A stretch of DNA of 64,000 nt from Pseudomonadota bacterium (GCA_023436885.1 JAEZHI010000006.1:1-64000); one strand, 5' to 3'; shown: positions 53,994 through 63,438, counted from the stretch's first letter. The notes: generated by a model from the letters alone, not told the origin. Program-made: numbers and translations.

Positions 53994-55283
53994 GTGGCTA
54001 TCCGCCTCGACGACCGCGCGCCTGATTTTGAGACCCGTTTTGCCGCTTTCCTGACCACCAAGCGTGAGGTGTCGGCCGATGTCGATGCCGCAGTCGCAGA
54101 TATCATTGCTGATGTCAGGTCGCGCGGTGACGCTGCGCTGCATGACTGGACCGAAAAGCTCGATCACTTCGATACGCGGCAGCGTGGCCTTCGGGTTTCC
54201 GAGGCGGAAATCGATGCGGCCATTGCCGCCGTAAAGCCCGAGGTGATGGATGCGCTGAAGCTGGCCCGCGACCGCATCGAGAGTCATCACGCGCGGCAGA
54301 AGCCGCGGGATGACCGCTACACCGACGCCATCGGCGTCGAGCTCGGTTCGCTCTGGACCGCGATCGAGGCCGTGGGACTGTACGTGCCGGGCGGTACCGC
54401 AAGCTATCCCTCAAGCGTGCTGATGAATGCAGTGCCGGCCAAGGTCGCCGGTGTCGACCGGCTGGTCATGGTGGTGCCGGCCCCGCGTGGTGAGATCAAT
54501 CCGCTGGTCCTTGCCGCGGCTCGGCTGGCCGGTGTCGATGAAGTCTACCGCATCGGTGGCGCTCAGGCGGTGGCGGCGCTCGCCTATGGTACCGAGACCA
54601 TCAAGCCGGTCGCCAAGATCGTCGGCCCCGGCAACGCCTATGTCGCCGCTGCCAAGCGTCGCGTCTTCGGCACCGTCGGCATCGACATGATCGCCGGCCC
54701 GTCGGAAGTGCTGGTGATCGCCGATCGCGACAACGATCCGGACTGGATCGCTGCTGATTTGCTTGCCCAGGCAGAGCACGACAAGGCGGCTCAATCGATC
54801 CTGATCACCGACGACGCCAAGCTGGCCGAGGCGGTGGAGCAGGCGGTGGAGCGCCAGCTGGCAGCCTTGCCGCGCGGCGGCATCGCCGCCGACTCCTGGC
54901 GCGATTACGGCGCCGTCATTCTGGTGCAGAGCCTCGATCGCGCCGTGCCGCTCAGCGATCGCATTGCGCCGGAGCATCTGGAACTCGCGCTCGCCGATCC
55001 CGAGGCCATGCTCGGTCGCATCCGCAATGCCGGCGCCGTCTTCATCGGACATCATACGCCGGAGGCCGTCGGCGATTATGTCGGCGGTTCCAACCACGTC
55101 CTGCCCACTGCGCGTTCGGCCCGCTTTTCGTCAGGCCTCGGCGTGCTCGATTTCATGAAGCGCACGTCCATCCTGAAGGTGCCGCCGGCGGCGCTGAGGC
55201 AGATTGGTCCTGCCGCCATCGCTCTCGCCGAAGTCGAGGGGCTCGGCGGGCATGCGCGCAGCGTGTCGATCCGCCTTGAGTAA
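53994..55283 (+). CDS. hisD: histidinol dehydrogenase HisD
   Basis: 429 residues. Zinc enzyme that oxidises histidinol to histidine in two NAD-dependent steps. Motifs include YVPGGTASYPSSVLMNAVPAKVAGV, VGPGNAYVAAAKR, QAEHD (metal ligands) and the catalytic APEHLEL plus GGSNHVLPT. The start is a GTG with GGAGAGA upstream. Other his genes are not in the window, as is usual in this group. Confidence 0.97.
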   Translation: MAIRLDDRAPDFETRFAAFLTTKREVSADVDAAVADIIADVRSRGDAALHDWTEKLDHFDTRQRGLRVSEAEIDAAIAAVKPEVMDALKLARDRIESHHARQKPRDDRYTDAIGVELGSLWTAIEAVGLYVPGGTASYPSSVLMNAVPAKVAGVDRLVMVVPAPRGEINPLVLAAARLAGVDEVYRIGGAQAVAALAYGTETIKPVAKIVGPGNAYVAAAKRRVFGTVGIDMIAGPSEVLVIADRDNDPDWIAADLLAQAEHDKAAQSILITDDAKLAEAVEQAVERQLAALPRGGIAADSWRDYGAVILVQSLDRAVPLSDRIAPEHLELALADPEAMLGRIRNAGAVFIGHHTPEAVGDYVGGSNHVLPTARSARFSSGLGVLDFMKRTSILKVPPAALRQIGPAAIALAEVEGLGGHARSVSIRLE

Positions 55284-55286
55284 GCC

Positions 55287-55511
55287 TCACTCGCCCGTTT
55301 TGCAGGTGTTGACGCCGATCAGCGTATAGGCCGGGCAGAAGTTGAGCAGCGCGCTCGCCAACAGACCGACGCCGATGAGGCCGATAAGCCATGCCCAGCC
55401 GCCGAGGCCGATGAAGGCCATGCCGGCGAGTGAGGGTACGGCAATGATGAGAAGGACGATGCCGGCGATGAGCCGGACGAGGCGGTCGGTCGAACCAACA
55501 TTCCTGATCAT
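55287..55511 (-). CDS. DUF2892 small membrane protein
   Basis: 74 residues: a MIRNVGSTDRLVRLIAG start, two hydrophobic helices (about 13-33 and 38-58) and a FCPAYTLIGVNTC end, all hallmarks of the DUF2892/YgaP-like membrane domain. It lies tail to tail with hisD, three bases apart. Function unknown. Confidence 0.85.
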   Translation of the reverse strand: MIRNVGSTDRLVRLIAGIVLLIIAVPSLAGMAFIGLGGWAWLIGLIGVGLLASALLNFCPAYTLIGVNTCKTGE

Positions 55512-55537
55512 GGTGCTCTTCCTGTCTGCCGCGGACC

Positions 55538-55638
55538 CTAGAGCGCAGTTCGATCTGGATGAATCAGATCGGCGCTCTAGGCTTTTGTTTGCGAAGCATC
55601 ATCTTATCGGTCCTCGTTTCACTCCGGTCGGATGATGC
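55538..55638. repeat. mosaic palindromic intergenic element (RIME-like)
   Basis: Two imperfect palindromes in tandem. The first (55538-55580) pairs ctagagcgc..cgatctg with cagatcg..gcgctctag; the second (55596-55638) pairs gcatcatc with gatgatgc around CGGT/CCGG segments. Elements beginning AGAGCG..GATCTG and ending in a second GATxATGCTCT palindrome are common in rhizobial intergenic regions; this is one such copy. Confidence 0.7.
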
Positions 55639-55761
55639 TCTTAGTCCGTAACGGAAGGCTAGACCTGAGCAGCACGACCGGCAACGCGCCAAATGGCGAG
55701 AATTTCAAATGAAAAAGCGCGACCTTGGCCGCGCCTTTTCAGTTCCTTTGCCTGGTGCCGG

Positions 55762-57444
55762 TTAGGCGGCCCGCAGGCCCTTCACGAAGCTGGCCACTTC
55801 GCCCTTCAGGCTGGCTGCCTGCGATTGCAGGGCATTCGAGAGCGACATCAACTGCGTCGCGGCCGACCCGGTCATCTCGGCGGCGGTGCCGACGCCGGAG
55901 ATATTCTCCGTCACATCGCGCGCACCATTGGCCGCCTTGTGGGTGTTGCCGGCAATCTCGCTGGTCGCCGCTCCCTGTTCCTCGACTGCGCCGGCGATCG
56001 ACTGGGTCACTTCCTGGATCGTGCCGATGGTGGAGACGATCATCGAGATGCTGTCGACCGTGACGGTGGTGGCTGCCTGCATCTCCTGGATCTTGGTGGC
56101 GATCTCCTCCGTCGCCTTGGCCGTCTGTCCGGCAAGGTTCTTCACCTCGGAGGCGACGACCGCGAAGCCCTTGCCCATCTCACCGGCGCGTGCTGCCTCG
56201 ATGGTGGCGTTGAGCGCGAGGAGATTGGTTTGCTCGGCGATGGCTCGGATCAACTCCACCACCTCGCCAATGCTCTGGGCCGAGGCTGAGAGCGCCTTGA
56301 CGTTTTCGCTGGAACGCTGCGCTTCACCGGCCGCGTTGCGGGCGATATCGGCTGACTTCGTCACCTGTGCGGTGATTTCTCGCACCGAGGCCGAAAGCTC
56401 CTCCGTTCCGGCGGCAACTGTCTCCACATTGTCAGAGGCCGTCTCGGCGGCACCGGTGACAGCTTGTGCCTGCCGACTGGTTTCCTCGGCCGTGGAGGCA
56501 AGGTTGCGAGCCGAGTCGGCAACTTCGCTCGACGAATGGGCAAAGCCCTCGGCCAGCGTACCCATGGTCGTTTCGAACTGGTCGGCGATGGCAACACGTT
56601 CGGCGACAAGCCGTTCCTTGTTGCGCGCTTCCGCCTCAATACTCTCAACGCGCAGCCGTTCCGCTTCCATCAGGCCGTCGCGGAAAACCTTGAGCGTCGA
56701 TGCCATCTCGCCGATTTCGTTCTTGGCATTGGCGTAGGGGATAGTGGCCGAGAGATCGCCGCTAGCAACGTCTCCCATGGCGGCAGTTATGCGGTGCAGC
56801 GGCCTGACCACGCCATAGAAAACGAAGGCCAGCGCGCCAAGTGCCAGCACCAGGCCGGCGGCAACGGTACCCGCAGTAAGAACGAAAGCTTGATTGTAAT
56901 CATCGACAGCTTCGGTCTGAGCCTGGGCGATGTCGGCATTGATCTGGTCGATGCCCGTCTGCAGCGCTGCGATCACCGCGTTGAACGGTGGTTGCGACGT
57001 CTTGTTGAGAATTGTCGACGCCTCGTCCGGTTTGCCGTCGACCATCTTCTGGTAGATGTCGTTGTGCATCTGGACGTAGGTCGGCCAGTTCACCTTGAAG
57101 GTGGCCAATACTTCCTGCTGCTTCGGCAGGTCAGCAATCAGGCCGGAATAGGTTGCGACCGCCTTGTCGACGTCGCTGATCGACTGATCGGCGAGATCCT
57201 TGGCTTTCTGACGTTCGCCTGCGTCGGTGATCTGTGCGAGGCGAGCGGAGCGGACGCGCAGGCGCGTGGTGGCATACCGGATCTCCCCAAGGCTTCTGAC
57301 CAGTGGCAGCTTATGGTCCGCGAACTCGCTGATACGTTCGTTGGCGGCCGAGAGTTGCGACACGGCCACCCATCCGAGGCCACACGTCATGAGCAAAAGC
57401 GCGATAATGGTCGCCATCAGCGAAGACTTGAGGGAAACGTTCAT
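55762..57444 (-). CDS. methyl-accepting chemotaxis protein
   Basis: 560 residues. TM1 at about 8-28, a periplasmic four-helix-bundle-type sensor (about 30-185), TM2 at about 188-212, a HAMP domain (RPLHRITAAMGDVASGDLSATIP) and a signalling domain with tip RAIAEQTNLLALNATIEAARAGEMGKGFAVVASEVKNLA. It ends FVKGLRAA with no CheR-tethering pentapeptide. It separates hisD from the UPF0262 gene together with htpG. Confidence 0.94.
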   Translation of the reverse strand: MNVSLKSSLMATIIALLLMTCGLGWVAVSQLSAANERISEFADHKLPLVRSLGEIRYATTRLRVRSARLAQITDAGERQKAKDLADQSISDVDKAVATYSGLIADLPKQQEVLATFKVNWPTYVQMHNDIYQKMVDGKPDEASTILNKTSQPPFNAVIAALQTGIDQINADIAQAQTEAVDDYNQAFVLTAGTVAAGLVLALGALAFVFYGVVRPLHRITAAMGDVASGDLSATIPYANAKNEIGEMASTLKVFRDGLMEAERLRVESIEAEARNKERLVAERVAIADQFETTMGTLAEGFAHSSSEVADSARNLASTAEETSRQAQAVTGAAETASDNVETVAAGTEELSASVREITAQVTKSADIARNAAGEAQRSSENVKALSASAQSIGEVVELIRAIAEQTNLLALNATIEAARAGEMGKGFAVVASEVKNLAGQTAKATEEIATKIQEMQAATTVTVDSISMIVSTIGTIQEVTQSIAGAVEEQGAATSEIAGNTHKAANGARDVTENISGVGTAAEMTGSAATQLMSLSNALQSQAASLKGEVASFVKGLRAA

Positions 57445-57637
57445 AAATGCCCCCGAAGCAGAAATTGCCGCGGAAGATTAGAATGCTGGAACGTTAAGGA
57501 ATAATTTCTCGGGTCAGCAAATAAATACTGAGAGCTTCGGTCTGGATATAGGGTAGCTCACGGTGCTTCGCAGATGAATAGTCGTAAAAACCTGAGCAGC
57601 AGGTGTAATAAAAAACCGGGACCTACTTAATTTTGAC

Positions 57638-57661
57638 GGGGCGGGAGGTCTCCCCCGCCCC
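57638..57661 (-). terminator. terminator hairpin after htpG
   Basis: GC-rich stem (ggggcggga / cccccgcccc) immediately past the htpG stop. On the minus strand it is followed by GTCAAAATTAAG, which is only moderately T-rich. Confidence 0.6.
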
Positions 57662-57670
57662 TAATCGCTT

Positions 57671-59539
57671 TTACAGAAGGCTCTTTTCCAAGAGCGTTGC
57701 GACGGATGCAGCGAAGGCCGCCGGATCGTTGGGCGCCTCGCCATCTAGGATGCGCGCCTGACCGACCAGGATCGGCGCGGCCGCGGTCACCGTTGCAGTG
57801 TCGCCTGCCGCAGCCTTCGCCGCCAGCGCCTTGATCAGGCTGTGGCCCGCATTGAGCTCCAGCACCGGCTTACCGAAGGCGGCCTTGCCTTCCTGGCGCG
57901 CCACCAGCTTCTCGGTCATGCGATCGAGGCCGAAGTCGGAGGCGACGAGGCAGACCGGGCTGGTCGCGAGGCGGGCAGAGGTACGAACGTCGGAGACGTC
58001 GTCCTTCAGCACTTCCTTCAGCGTGGCGACGAGACCGGCGACTTCGGTGCCCGGCTTCTCGCTCTTATCCTCTTCGGTCGGCTTGACGGCATCGAGATCG
58101 GCTTCGCCCTGCGTCACGGACTTGAAGGGCTTGCCCTCAAAGCCGAGCGCCGTGCGCACCCAGAAGGCATCCACCGGGTCGGTAAGGATCAGCACTTCGA
58201 GCCCGCGCGCCGCGTAGCCTTCGAGATGCGGTGAGGCCAGCACCTGCTTCTCGTCCTCGCCAAGGGCATAATAGATCGCCGTCTGGTTTTCCTTGAAGTC
58301 CTTGACGACATCGGCAAGCGACCGCCAGTTGTCGCCCGACGTCGTGGTCTTGAAGCGGACGACCTTGAACAGTTCGTCGCGGCGGTCAGGCGCCTCGTAG
58401 AGGCCTTCCTTGATCACCGCACCGAACGACGACCAGACCTTCTGGAACAGGTCGGCATCGGTTTCGGCGAGCTTCGACAGTTCGCTCAGCACACGACCTG
58501 TGACGCCCTTGGCGATCGTCTCGATCACCGGGTTCTTCTGCAGCATTTCGCGCGACATGTTGAGCGGCAGGTCTTCGCTGTCGATCACGCCGCGCACGAA
58601 ACGCAACCAGGCCGGCAGGATCTCAGCCTCGTCGGTGATGAACACGCGCCGGACGTAGAGCTTCACGCGGCCCTTGCGGCTCGGATCGAACAGGTCGAAC
58701 GGCTTTTCGCGCGGCACGAACAGCAGCACGTTATATTCCTGCCGTCCCTCGGCGCGGTAGTGCAGCGTCAGCGCCGGCTCGTCCCAGGCGGTGGCGACGT
58801 GGTGATAGAATTCCTTGTACTCGTCGGCCGTTACGGCGGACTTGGACTTCACCCAGAGAGCCGAGCCGTCGGTAAGCTCGCGCGTCTCCTCGCCCTTGTC
58901 GAGCCGGATCGGCACCGGCACATGCGCCGAATACTCGTGGACGATCCGCTCGAGCGTGTGCTCCTCGGCATAGGTCAGCCCGTCGTCGGTCAGGAACAGT
59001 TCCACCACGGTGCCACGCGCTGGCGCATCGGCGAGATCGACCGGCGTCAGCTCGAAGGTGCCGGCGCCATCCGATTCCCAGGCCCAGGCCTCGTCGCTGC
59101 CGGCCTTGCGCGACACGACGCGGACACGACTCGCCACCATGAAGGCGGAGTAGAAGCCGACGCCGAACTGGCCGATCAGCGCCTGTCCCTCGGCCTTGTC
59201 GGCAAGGCCGTCGAGGAAGGCGCGCGTGCCCGAGCGGGCGATGGTGCCGAGGTTGTCCTTGAGTTCGTCATGGCTCATGCCGATGCCATTGTCGGCCACG
59301 GTGAGCGTCTTCTTGTCCTTGTCGGCGGAGAGCGTGATGGCAAAGCCGCCTTCGCCGGCCAGCTGCGGCTCGGCGATGGAGAGATAGCGCAGCTTCTCGC
59401 AGGCATCGGCCGCGTTGGAAATCAGCTCGCGCAGGAAGATATCTTTGTTGGAATAGACCGAATGCACCATGAGGTGCAGAAGGCGGGAAACCTCGGCCTC
59501 GAAGCTGTGACGTTCCGTTTGCGTCATGGTCTCGCTCAT
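57671..59539 (-). CDS. htpG: chaperone HtpG (Hsp90)
   Basis: 622 residues. ATP-dependent cytoplasmic chaperone. N-terminal GHKL motifs: IFLRELISNAADACEKLRY, DNGIGM and GQFGVGFYSAFMV. Middle-domain YVRRVFITDE and LPLNMSREMLQ follow, then a C-terminal dimerisation domain. ATG 59537-59539 is chosen; an upstream ATG adds seven residues and lies before the SETMTQTERHSFEAEV family start. Confidence 0.97.
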   Translation of the reverse strand: MSETMTQTERHSFEAEVSRLLHLMVHSVYSNKDIFLRELISNAADACEKLRYLSIAEPQLAGEGGFAITLSADKDKKTLTVADNGIGMSHDELKDNLGTIARSGTRAFLDGLADKAEGQALIGQFGVGFYSAFMVASRVRVVSRKAGSDEAWAWESDGAGTFELTPVDLADAPARGTVVELFLTDDGLTYAEEHTLERIVHEYSAHVPVPIRLDKGEETRELTDGSALWVKSKSAVTADEYKEFYHHVATAWDEPALTLHYRAEGRQEYNVLLFVPREKPFDLFDPSRKGRVKLYVRRVFITDEAEILPAWLRFVRGVIDSEDLPLNMSREMLQKNPVIETIAKGVTGRVLSELSKLAETDADLFQKVWSSFGAVIKEGLYEAPDRRDELFKVVRFKTTTSGDNWRSLADVVKDFKENQTAIYYALGEDEKQVLASPHLEGYAARGLEVLILTDPVDAFWVRTALGFEGKPFKSVTQGEADLDAVKPTEEDKSEKPGTEVAGLVATLKEVLKDDVSDVRTSARLATSPVCLVASDFGLDRMTEKLVARQEGKAAFGKPVLELNAGHSLIKALAAKAAAGDTATVTAAAPILVGQARILDGEAPNDPAAFAASVATLLEKSLL

Positions 59540-59744
59540 ATGAATGATAAGGGCCGGCAAGCCGGCGCGCGACCGCTATGTGTTGCCGGAGAAGGCCGGA
59601 GTCAAGCGCTGTCGCCCCTCTCCGCAAGGATCATTGGACGTAGCCGGAGGCATGCGTAAAACTCCTGCCCGGGTCGACCTTTGCTGGCTTCGTCGGGCCG
59701 GGCGGTCGTGCTATGGCTCGACGGTCATTTTGCGGAGGACAGTC

Positions 59745-60230
59745 GTGACCGACACCGCCACCATTTCCGGGCGCCTTGTATCGGTGACCCTCGACCCGGC
59801 TTCGATCGGGCAGATTTCGCGGGAGGTCGAGCACGAGCGGCAGGTGGCGATCTTCGATCTTCTGGAACAGAACTGCTTCGAGCCGGTGGGCTTTTCGGGC
59901 GGCGAGTTCGTTCTTCGCCTGTCGATGGTGTCCAATCGCCTTGTGCTGCAGATCTTCCGGGCCGATGGCGAGCCCGTTACCACGCACATCCTGTCGTTGA
60001 CGCCCTTCCGTCGCATCATTCGCGACTATTACATGGTCTGCGACAGCTATTACGAGGCTATCAAGGTGTCGACGCCGACCCAGATCGAAGCGATCGACAT
60101 GGGCCGGCGGGCGATGCACGACGAGGGCGCCCAGATCCTCATCGACAAGCTGTCCGACAAGATTGCCATCGACAAGCTGACGGCGCGGCGGCTGTTCACG
60201 CTGATCGCCGTATTGCACTGGAAAGGCTGA
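59745..60230 (+). CDS. UPF0262 family protein
   Basis: 161 residues of the alphaproteobacterial UPF0262 family (ISREVEHERQVAIFDLLEQNCFEP, PFRRIIRDYYMVCDSYYEAI, a final LFTLIAVLHWKG). The start is a GTG with GGAGG six bases upstream. The family normally follows hisD and precedes the low-MW phosphatase gene, as it does here apart from the inserted htpG/mcp block. Function unknown. Confidence 0.92.
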   Translation: MTDTATISGRLVSVTLDPASIGQISREVEHERQVAIFDLLEQNCFEPVGFSGGEFVLRLSMVSNRLVLQIFRADGEPVTTHILSLTPFRRIIRDYYMVCDSYYEAIKVSTPTQIEAIDMGRRAMHDEGAQILIDKLSDKIAIDKLTARRLFTLIAVLHWKG

Positions 60231-60262
60231 AGCTGGAACCCAGGCTACCTGGTTGGGGTCTC

Positions 60263-60778
60263 ATGACGGACGACGTGGACACAGCGACAGACGAAAAGCA
60301 GCCCGGTGCGGTGCTGTTCGCCTGTTCGTTCAATGCGGTGCGCTCGCCCATGGCGGCGGCCATCGCCCGTCATCTGTTCCCCGGCAAGATCTTTGTCGAT
60401 TCCGCCGGCGCCCGCCGGGGCGAACTCGATCCCTTCGCCGTCGCGGTGATGGACGAAATCGGCCTCGATATTTCCCACCATCGCCCCCAGACCTTCGAAG
60501 ATCTCGAGGACAGCAACTTCGACCTCATCGTGTCGCTCGCTCCGGAAGCGCACCACAAGGCTATCGAATACACGCGCTATAACTCGGTCGAAGCCGAATA
60601 CTGGCCCACGGCCGACCCCACCCTGGCCACCGGTTCGCGCGAGCATATCCTCGACGAATACCGCGCCGTCCGCGACCAGTTGATGGCCCGCATCAAGACG
60701 CGACTCGGCTGGAAACCGTCCTTTGCGCCGCGCCGCGAGGGCGTCGTGGAGGAGGGCGCAACGGCCGAGAACGGCTGA
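60263..60778 (+). CDS. low-molecular-weight phosphatase family protein
   Basis: 171 residues. The P-loop CSFNAVRS (CX5R) near residue 20 and the YWPTADPT segment carrying the catalytic Asp identify the low-MW protein-tyrosine-phosphatase/arsenate reductase fold. Because it sits in the conserved UPF0262-infA context, phosphatase-like function is the safer call. It follows UPF0262 by 32 bases. Confidence 0.87.
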   Translation: MTDDVDTATDEKQPGAVLFACSFNAVRSPMAAAIARHLFPGKIFVDSAGARRGELDPFAVAVMDEIGLDISHHRPQTFEDLEDSNFDLIVSLAPEAHHKAIEYTRYNSVEAEYWPTADPTLATGSREHILDEYRAVRDQLMARIKTRLGWKPSFAPRREGVVEEGATAENG

Positions 60779-60912
60779 TCGATATGCCCCTTAAGACCTA
60801 TGCCTGCCTATACACTCGCTTTTCTGAGCGTTTTTCAGCCGGGGTGGTTTATTTTGCGGTGCATTTCGGATAGTTATCCGCCACCAATTCCCGAAAACGG
60901 ATCAGTGCCCGC

Positions 60913-61131
60913 ATGACCAAGGAAGAAGTCCTGGAGTTTCCAGGCGTCGTTTCGGAACTTTTGCCCAACGCGACTTTCCGCGTTCGTCTCGAGAACGACC
61001 ATGAAATCATCGCTCACACCGCTGGCCGCATGCGCAAGAACCGCATTCGTGTCCTGGCTGGTGACAAGGTTCTTGTCGAGATGACGCCCTATGACCTGAC
61101 CAAGGGCCGTATCACCTATCGCTTCAAGTAA
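60913..61131 (+). CDS. infA: translation initiation factor IF-1
   Basis: 72 residues, a full-length OB-fold IF-1 (KEEVLEFPGVVSELLPNATFRVRLEN ... KGRITYRFK). Binds the ribosomal A site during initiation. It lies in the usual alphaproteobacterial order before maf and yacG. Confidence 0.97.
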   Translation: MTKEEVLEFPGVVSELLPNATFRVRLENDHEIIAHTAGRMRKNRIRVLAGDKVLVEMTPYDLTKGRITYRFK

Positions 61132-61260
61132 GCGGTGACAGGAGGCGGCGAGCCGCCCCGGCTCGATCCGGGATGCGGGCGGCTGTCTTCCTGCGTGACA
61201 AAACAGTTGGAGAATTTCTGGCGGACCGGAGTTCGCCGAAAATCCTCTAGGGTGAGCCCG

Positions 61261-61890
61261 ATGACCGATCGTCCCGTCCTGGTTCTGGCCTCCGCAAGCC
61301 CGCGCCGCGTGGCATTGCTCAACCAGCTTGGCATCGCGCCCGATCTGCTGTTGCCTGCCGATATCGACGAGACCCCGGGCCGCGCCGAACTGCCGCGCCG
61401 CTTGGCCCGTCGTCTTGCCCGCGCCAAGGCCGAGGTGGCTGCCCACCGCGTCCCGCTGCAAGACTATCCTGGCCGCGACGTGCTGGTGCTGGCCGCCGAC
61501 ACCGTGGTTGCCGTCGGGCGCCGCATCCTGCCCAAGGCCGAGACCTTTGCCGACGCCGAAGGCTGCATCGCGCTGCTGTCCGGCCGCACCCATCGCGTCT
61601 TCACCGGCCTTGCACTGGCAACGCCGTCCGGCTTGCGCGAGAAGCTGGTCGAAACGCGCATCCGCTTCAAGCGCTTGTCGTCGCATGAGATGGCCGACTA
61701 TCTCGCTTCCGGCGAATGGCAGGGCAAGGCCGGCGGCTATGCAGTCCAGGGCTTCGCCGGCGCCTTCGTCGCTTCGGTGTCCGGTTCCTATTCCTCGGTG
61801 GTCGGCTTGCCACTGCACGAGACCGCTAACCTGCTCGAATCCGCCCGCTACCCGGTGCGAGCGCGCTGGGCCGACGGAGCGCTCGCCTGA
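61261..61890 (+). CDS. maf: Maf-family nucleotide pyrophosphatase
   Basis: 209 residues. The motif LVLASASPRRVALLNQLG opens the protein, with AADTVVAVGRRILPKAETF and GKAGGYAVQGFAGAFV for the active site. Hydrolyses non-canonical nucleoside triphosphates. ATG 61261 is chosen as the family start; a frame from 61135 carries 42 unrelated residues. It overlaps yacG by one base. Confidence 0.95.
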   Translation: MTDRPVLVLASASPRRVALLNQLGIAPDLLLPADIDETPGRAELPRRLARRLARAKAEVAAHRVPLQDYPGRDVLVLAADTVVAVGRRILPKAETFADAEGCIALLSGRTHRVFTGLALATPSGLREKLVETRIRFKRLSSHEMADYLASGEWQGKAGGYAVQGFAGAFVASVSGSYSSVVGLPLHETANLLESARYPVRARWADGALA

Positions 61891-62078
61891 TGGTCGCGCC
61901 AAAGGGCCCCCGCTGCCCCAACTGCGGCGAGCCGACCGATCCGGCCTTCAAGCCCTTCTGCAGCAAGCGCTGCAAGGATGTCGACCTCAACAGGTGGCTG
62001 AAGGGATCCTATTCGATCCCGGTCGTCGAATTCGACGATCTTCCCATGCCCGATGATGACGACGACGGCCGCGCCTGA
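61890..62078 (+). CDS. yacG: DNA gyrase inhibitor YacG
   Basis: 62 residues. Zinc ribbon CPNCGEP ... FCSKRCKDVDLNRWL with four cysteines, then an acidic tail. YacG binds gyrase and inhibits it. The start overlaps the maf stop (TGATG). Confidence 0.94.
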   Translation: MVAPKGPRCPNCGEPTDPAFKPFCSKRCKDVDLNRWLKGSYSIPVVEFDDLPMPDDDDDGRA

Positions 62079-62264
62079 ACTGCACGTGAGGCAAAGCCGC
62101 TCGGAAGGGTGGGGCTTCGCCCTTGAAAAGGCTGGTTTTTCCCCACCTTGCCGGCGTAATTGATTTTTCCCGTCAAACCCTCTGGACAGGTCCGCAAGGA
62201 CTATCTATAAGGCCCGTGCTTCGCCGTTGGGACGCAACCAAACGCCCGGTGGATCGCGGCAAGT

Positions 62265-62340
62265 GCCTGAGTAGCTCAGTTGGTAGAGCATGCGACTGAA
62301 AATCGTAGTGTCGGTGGTTCAATTCCGCCCTCAGGCACCA
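62265..62340 (+). tRNA. tRNA-Phe (GAA)
   Basis: Complete 76-base cloverleaf with encoded CCA: acceptor GCCTGAG/CTCAGGC, D-arm GCTC/GAGC, anticodon stem TGCGA/TCGTA with loop CTGAAAA (anticodon GAA), T-arm CGGTGG TTCAATT CCGCC region. Its 3' end is a frequent integration target. Confidence 0.97.
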
Positions 62341-62384
62341 TCTACTCCCTAAGTATTTGAAGACAAACGAGTTTATACATCAGG

Positions 62385-62411
62385 TCCCTCACCATTGGGT
62401 TGGGTGAGGGA
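62385..62411 (+). terminator. hairpin downstream of tRNA-Phe
   Basis: Nine-bp perfect stem (tccctcacc / ggtgaggga) with a nine-base loop, 45 bases past the tRNA. No clear T-run, so it may be a processing or weak termination signal. Confidence 0.5.
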
Positions 62412-62583
62412 ATTACGTGCCGTCCTGTCGCGTACTTTTGTGTCTGCGTCCCCGCGGCGTTCGCAATTGACAGACCGCGCTTCAGGGGACATGTGGCTTA
62501 TTGGTCATCCACCTTCCTTCGTTCCCCTTAGTCGCTTCAAGAATGGTGGGAATTCCTTGGTGTGACCGGAAAGGGCATTCTAA

Positions 62584-63438
62584 ATGCGCTTGAGGGCTTC
62601 AAATGAAGGGAAGGTAATCGACGCAGTAATTCGCCTCATCGAAGAACGCGATGGTGTCTCAAGACGTGGCGTTCGCGATCCCGAGCGTGAAAGGCACTCG
62701 TCGCCCGTAGACCAGACCTGTGTGTTGGGTGAAGTGCTCTATGCATTTGAACACACCGAAATCGAGCCGTTTGCCAAGTATATTGAAATGAGGATGCACA
62801 ATGAGGAATTGCTTGCTCCGATCGTAGAATCTCTCAAGGATCTGGCGGGAGCTGATGAATACTACCGTCTTCTCGTACCCATTGATGCGTCAATCGGCAT
62901 TCGGAACGGTGACCGCGAGAGTGTCCGTTCCGCACTAATCGCTTGGATAAGGCAGGAACCCACTAAGATTCAGCTGCATGCAAGCAATTCAATGGTTCGA
63001 CCACCCAACATACCCTTTTCTGTAGCTTTGAATCGGTATAAGCAACCTGCATCGGTGCCGAACTACTATCCATTCTTTTATATTCAATGTGCTCCCGATT
63101 CCGACATTATCGAGAGGAGCCGCATCGATCGTTTGAAGCAGGCATGCGTGAAAAAATTCGGAAAGTTGGCTGCTTGGAAAGACAAGCATAGGGCTCGATC
63201 GATCATTATCTTCGAAGACAACGATGTGGCGCTCTCGAACGAGTCTTTGATCGCAGCGGCGTTTTCCGAGGCTGAGACTAACCGTACCGATTGCCCAGAT
63301 GAAGCCTACCTCGTTGCGACACACGCGCCGACTTGGTACGTATGTTGTCTCCGACGGCTAGAAACCACATACTTTGAAAATGATGAGCGACCCTGGATAA
63401 TCGATCCTGCCACGCTAGTTGATTTGACCGGAAGGTGA
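62584..63438 (+). CDS. hypothetical protein next to tRNA-Phe
   Basis: 284 residues, no domain I can name. The N-terminal half has a conserved-looking pattern, VIRLIEERDGVSRRGVRDPE, then PVDQTCVLGEVLYAFEHTEIEPF, with acidic residues that could suggest a nuclease-like fold, though this is weak. The C-terminal half has RSIIIFEDNDVALSN and an aromatic stretch. AAAGGG lies eight bases before ATG 62584. The gene is clearly less GC-rich than its neighbours and sits at a tRNA, both signs of lateral gain. Confidence 0.75.
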   Translation: MRLRASNEGKVIDAVIRLIEERDGVSRRGVRDPERERHSSPVDQTCVLGEVLYAFEHTEIEPFAKYIEMRMHNEELLAPIVESLKDLAGADEYYRLLVPIDASIGIRNGDRESVRSALIAWIRQEPTKIQLHASNSMVRPPNIPFSVALNRYKQPASVPNYYPFFYIQCAPDSDIIERSRIDRLKQACVKKFGKLAAWKDKHRARSIIIFEDNDVALSNESLIAAAFSEAETNRTDCPDEAYLVATHAPTWYVCCLRRLETTYFENDERPWIIDPATLVDLTGR

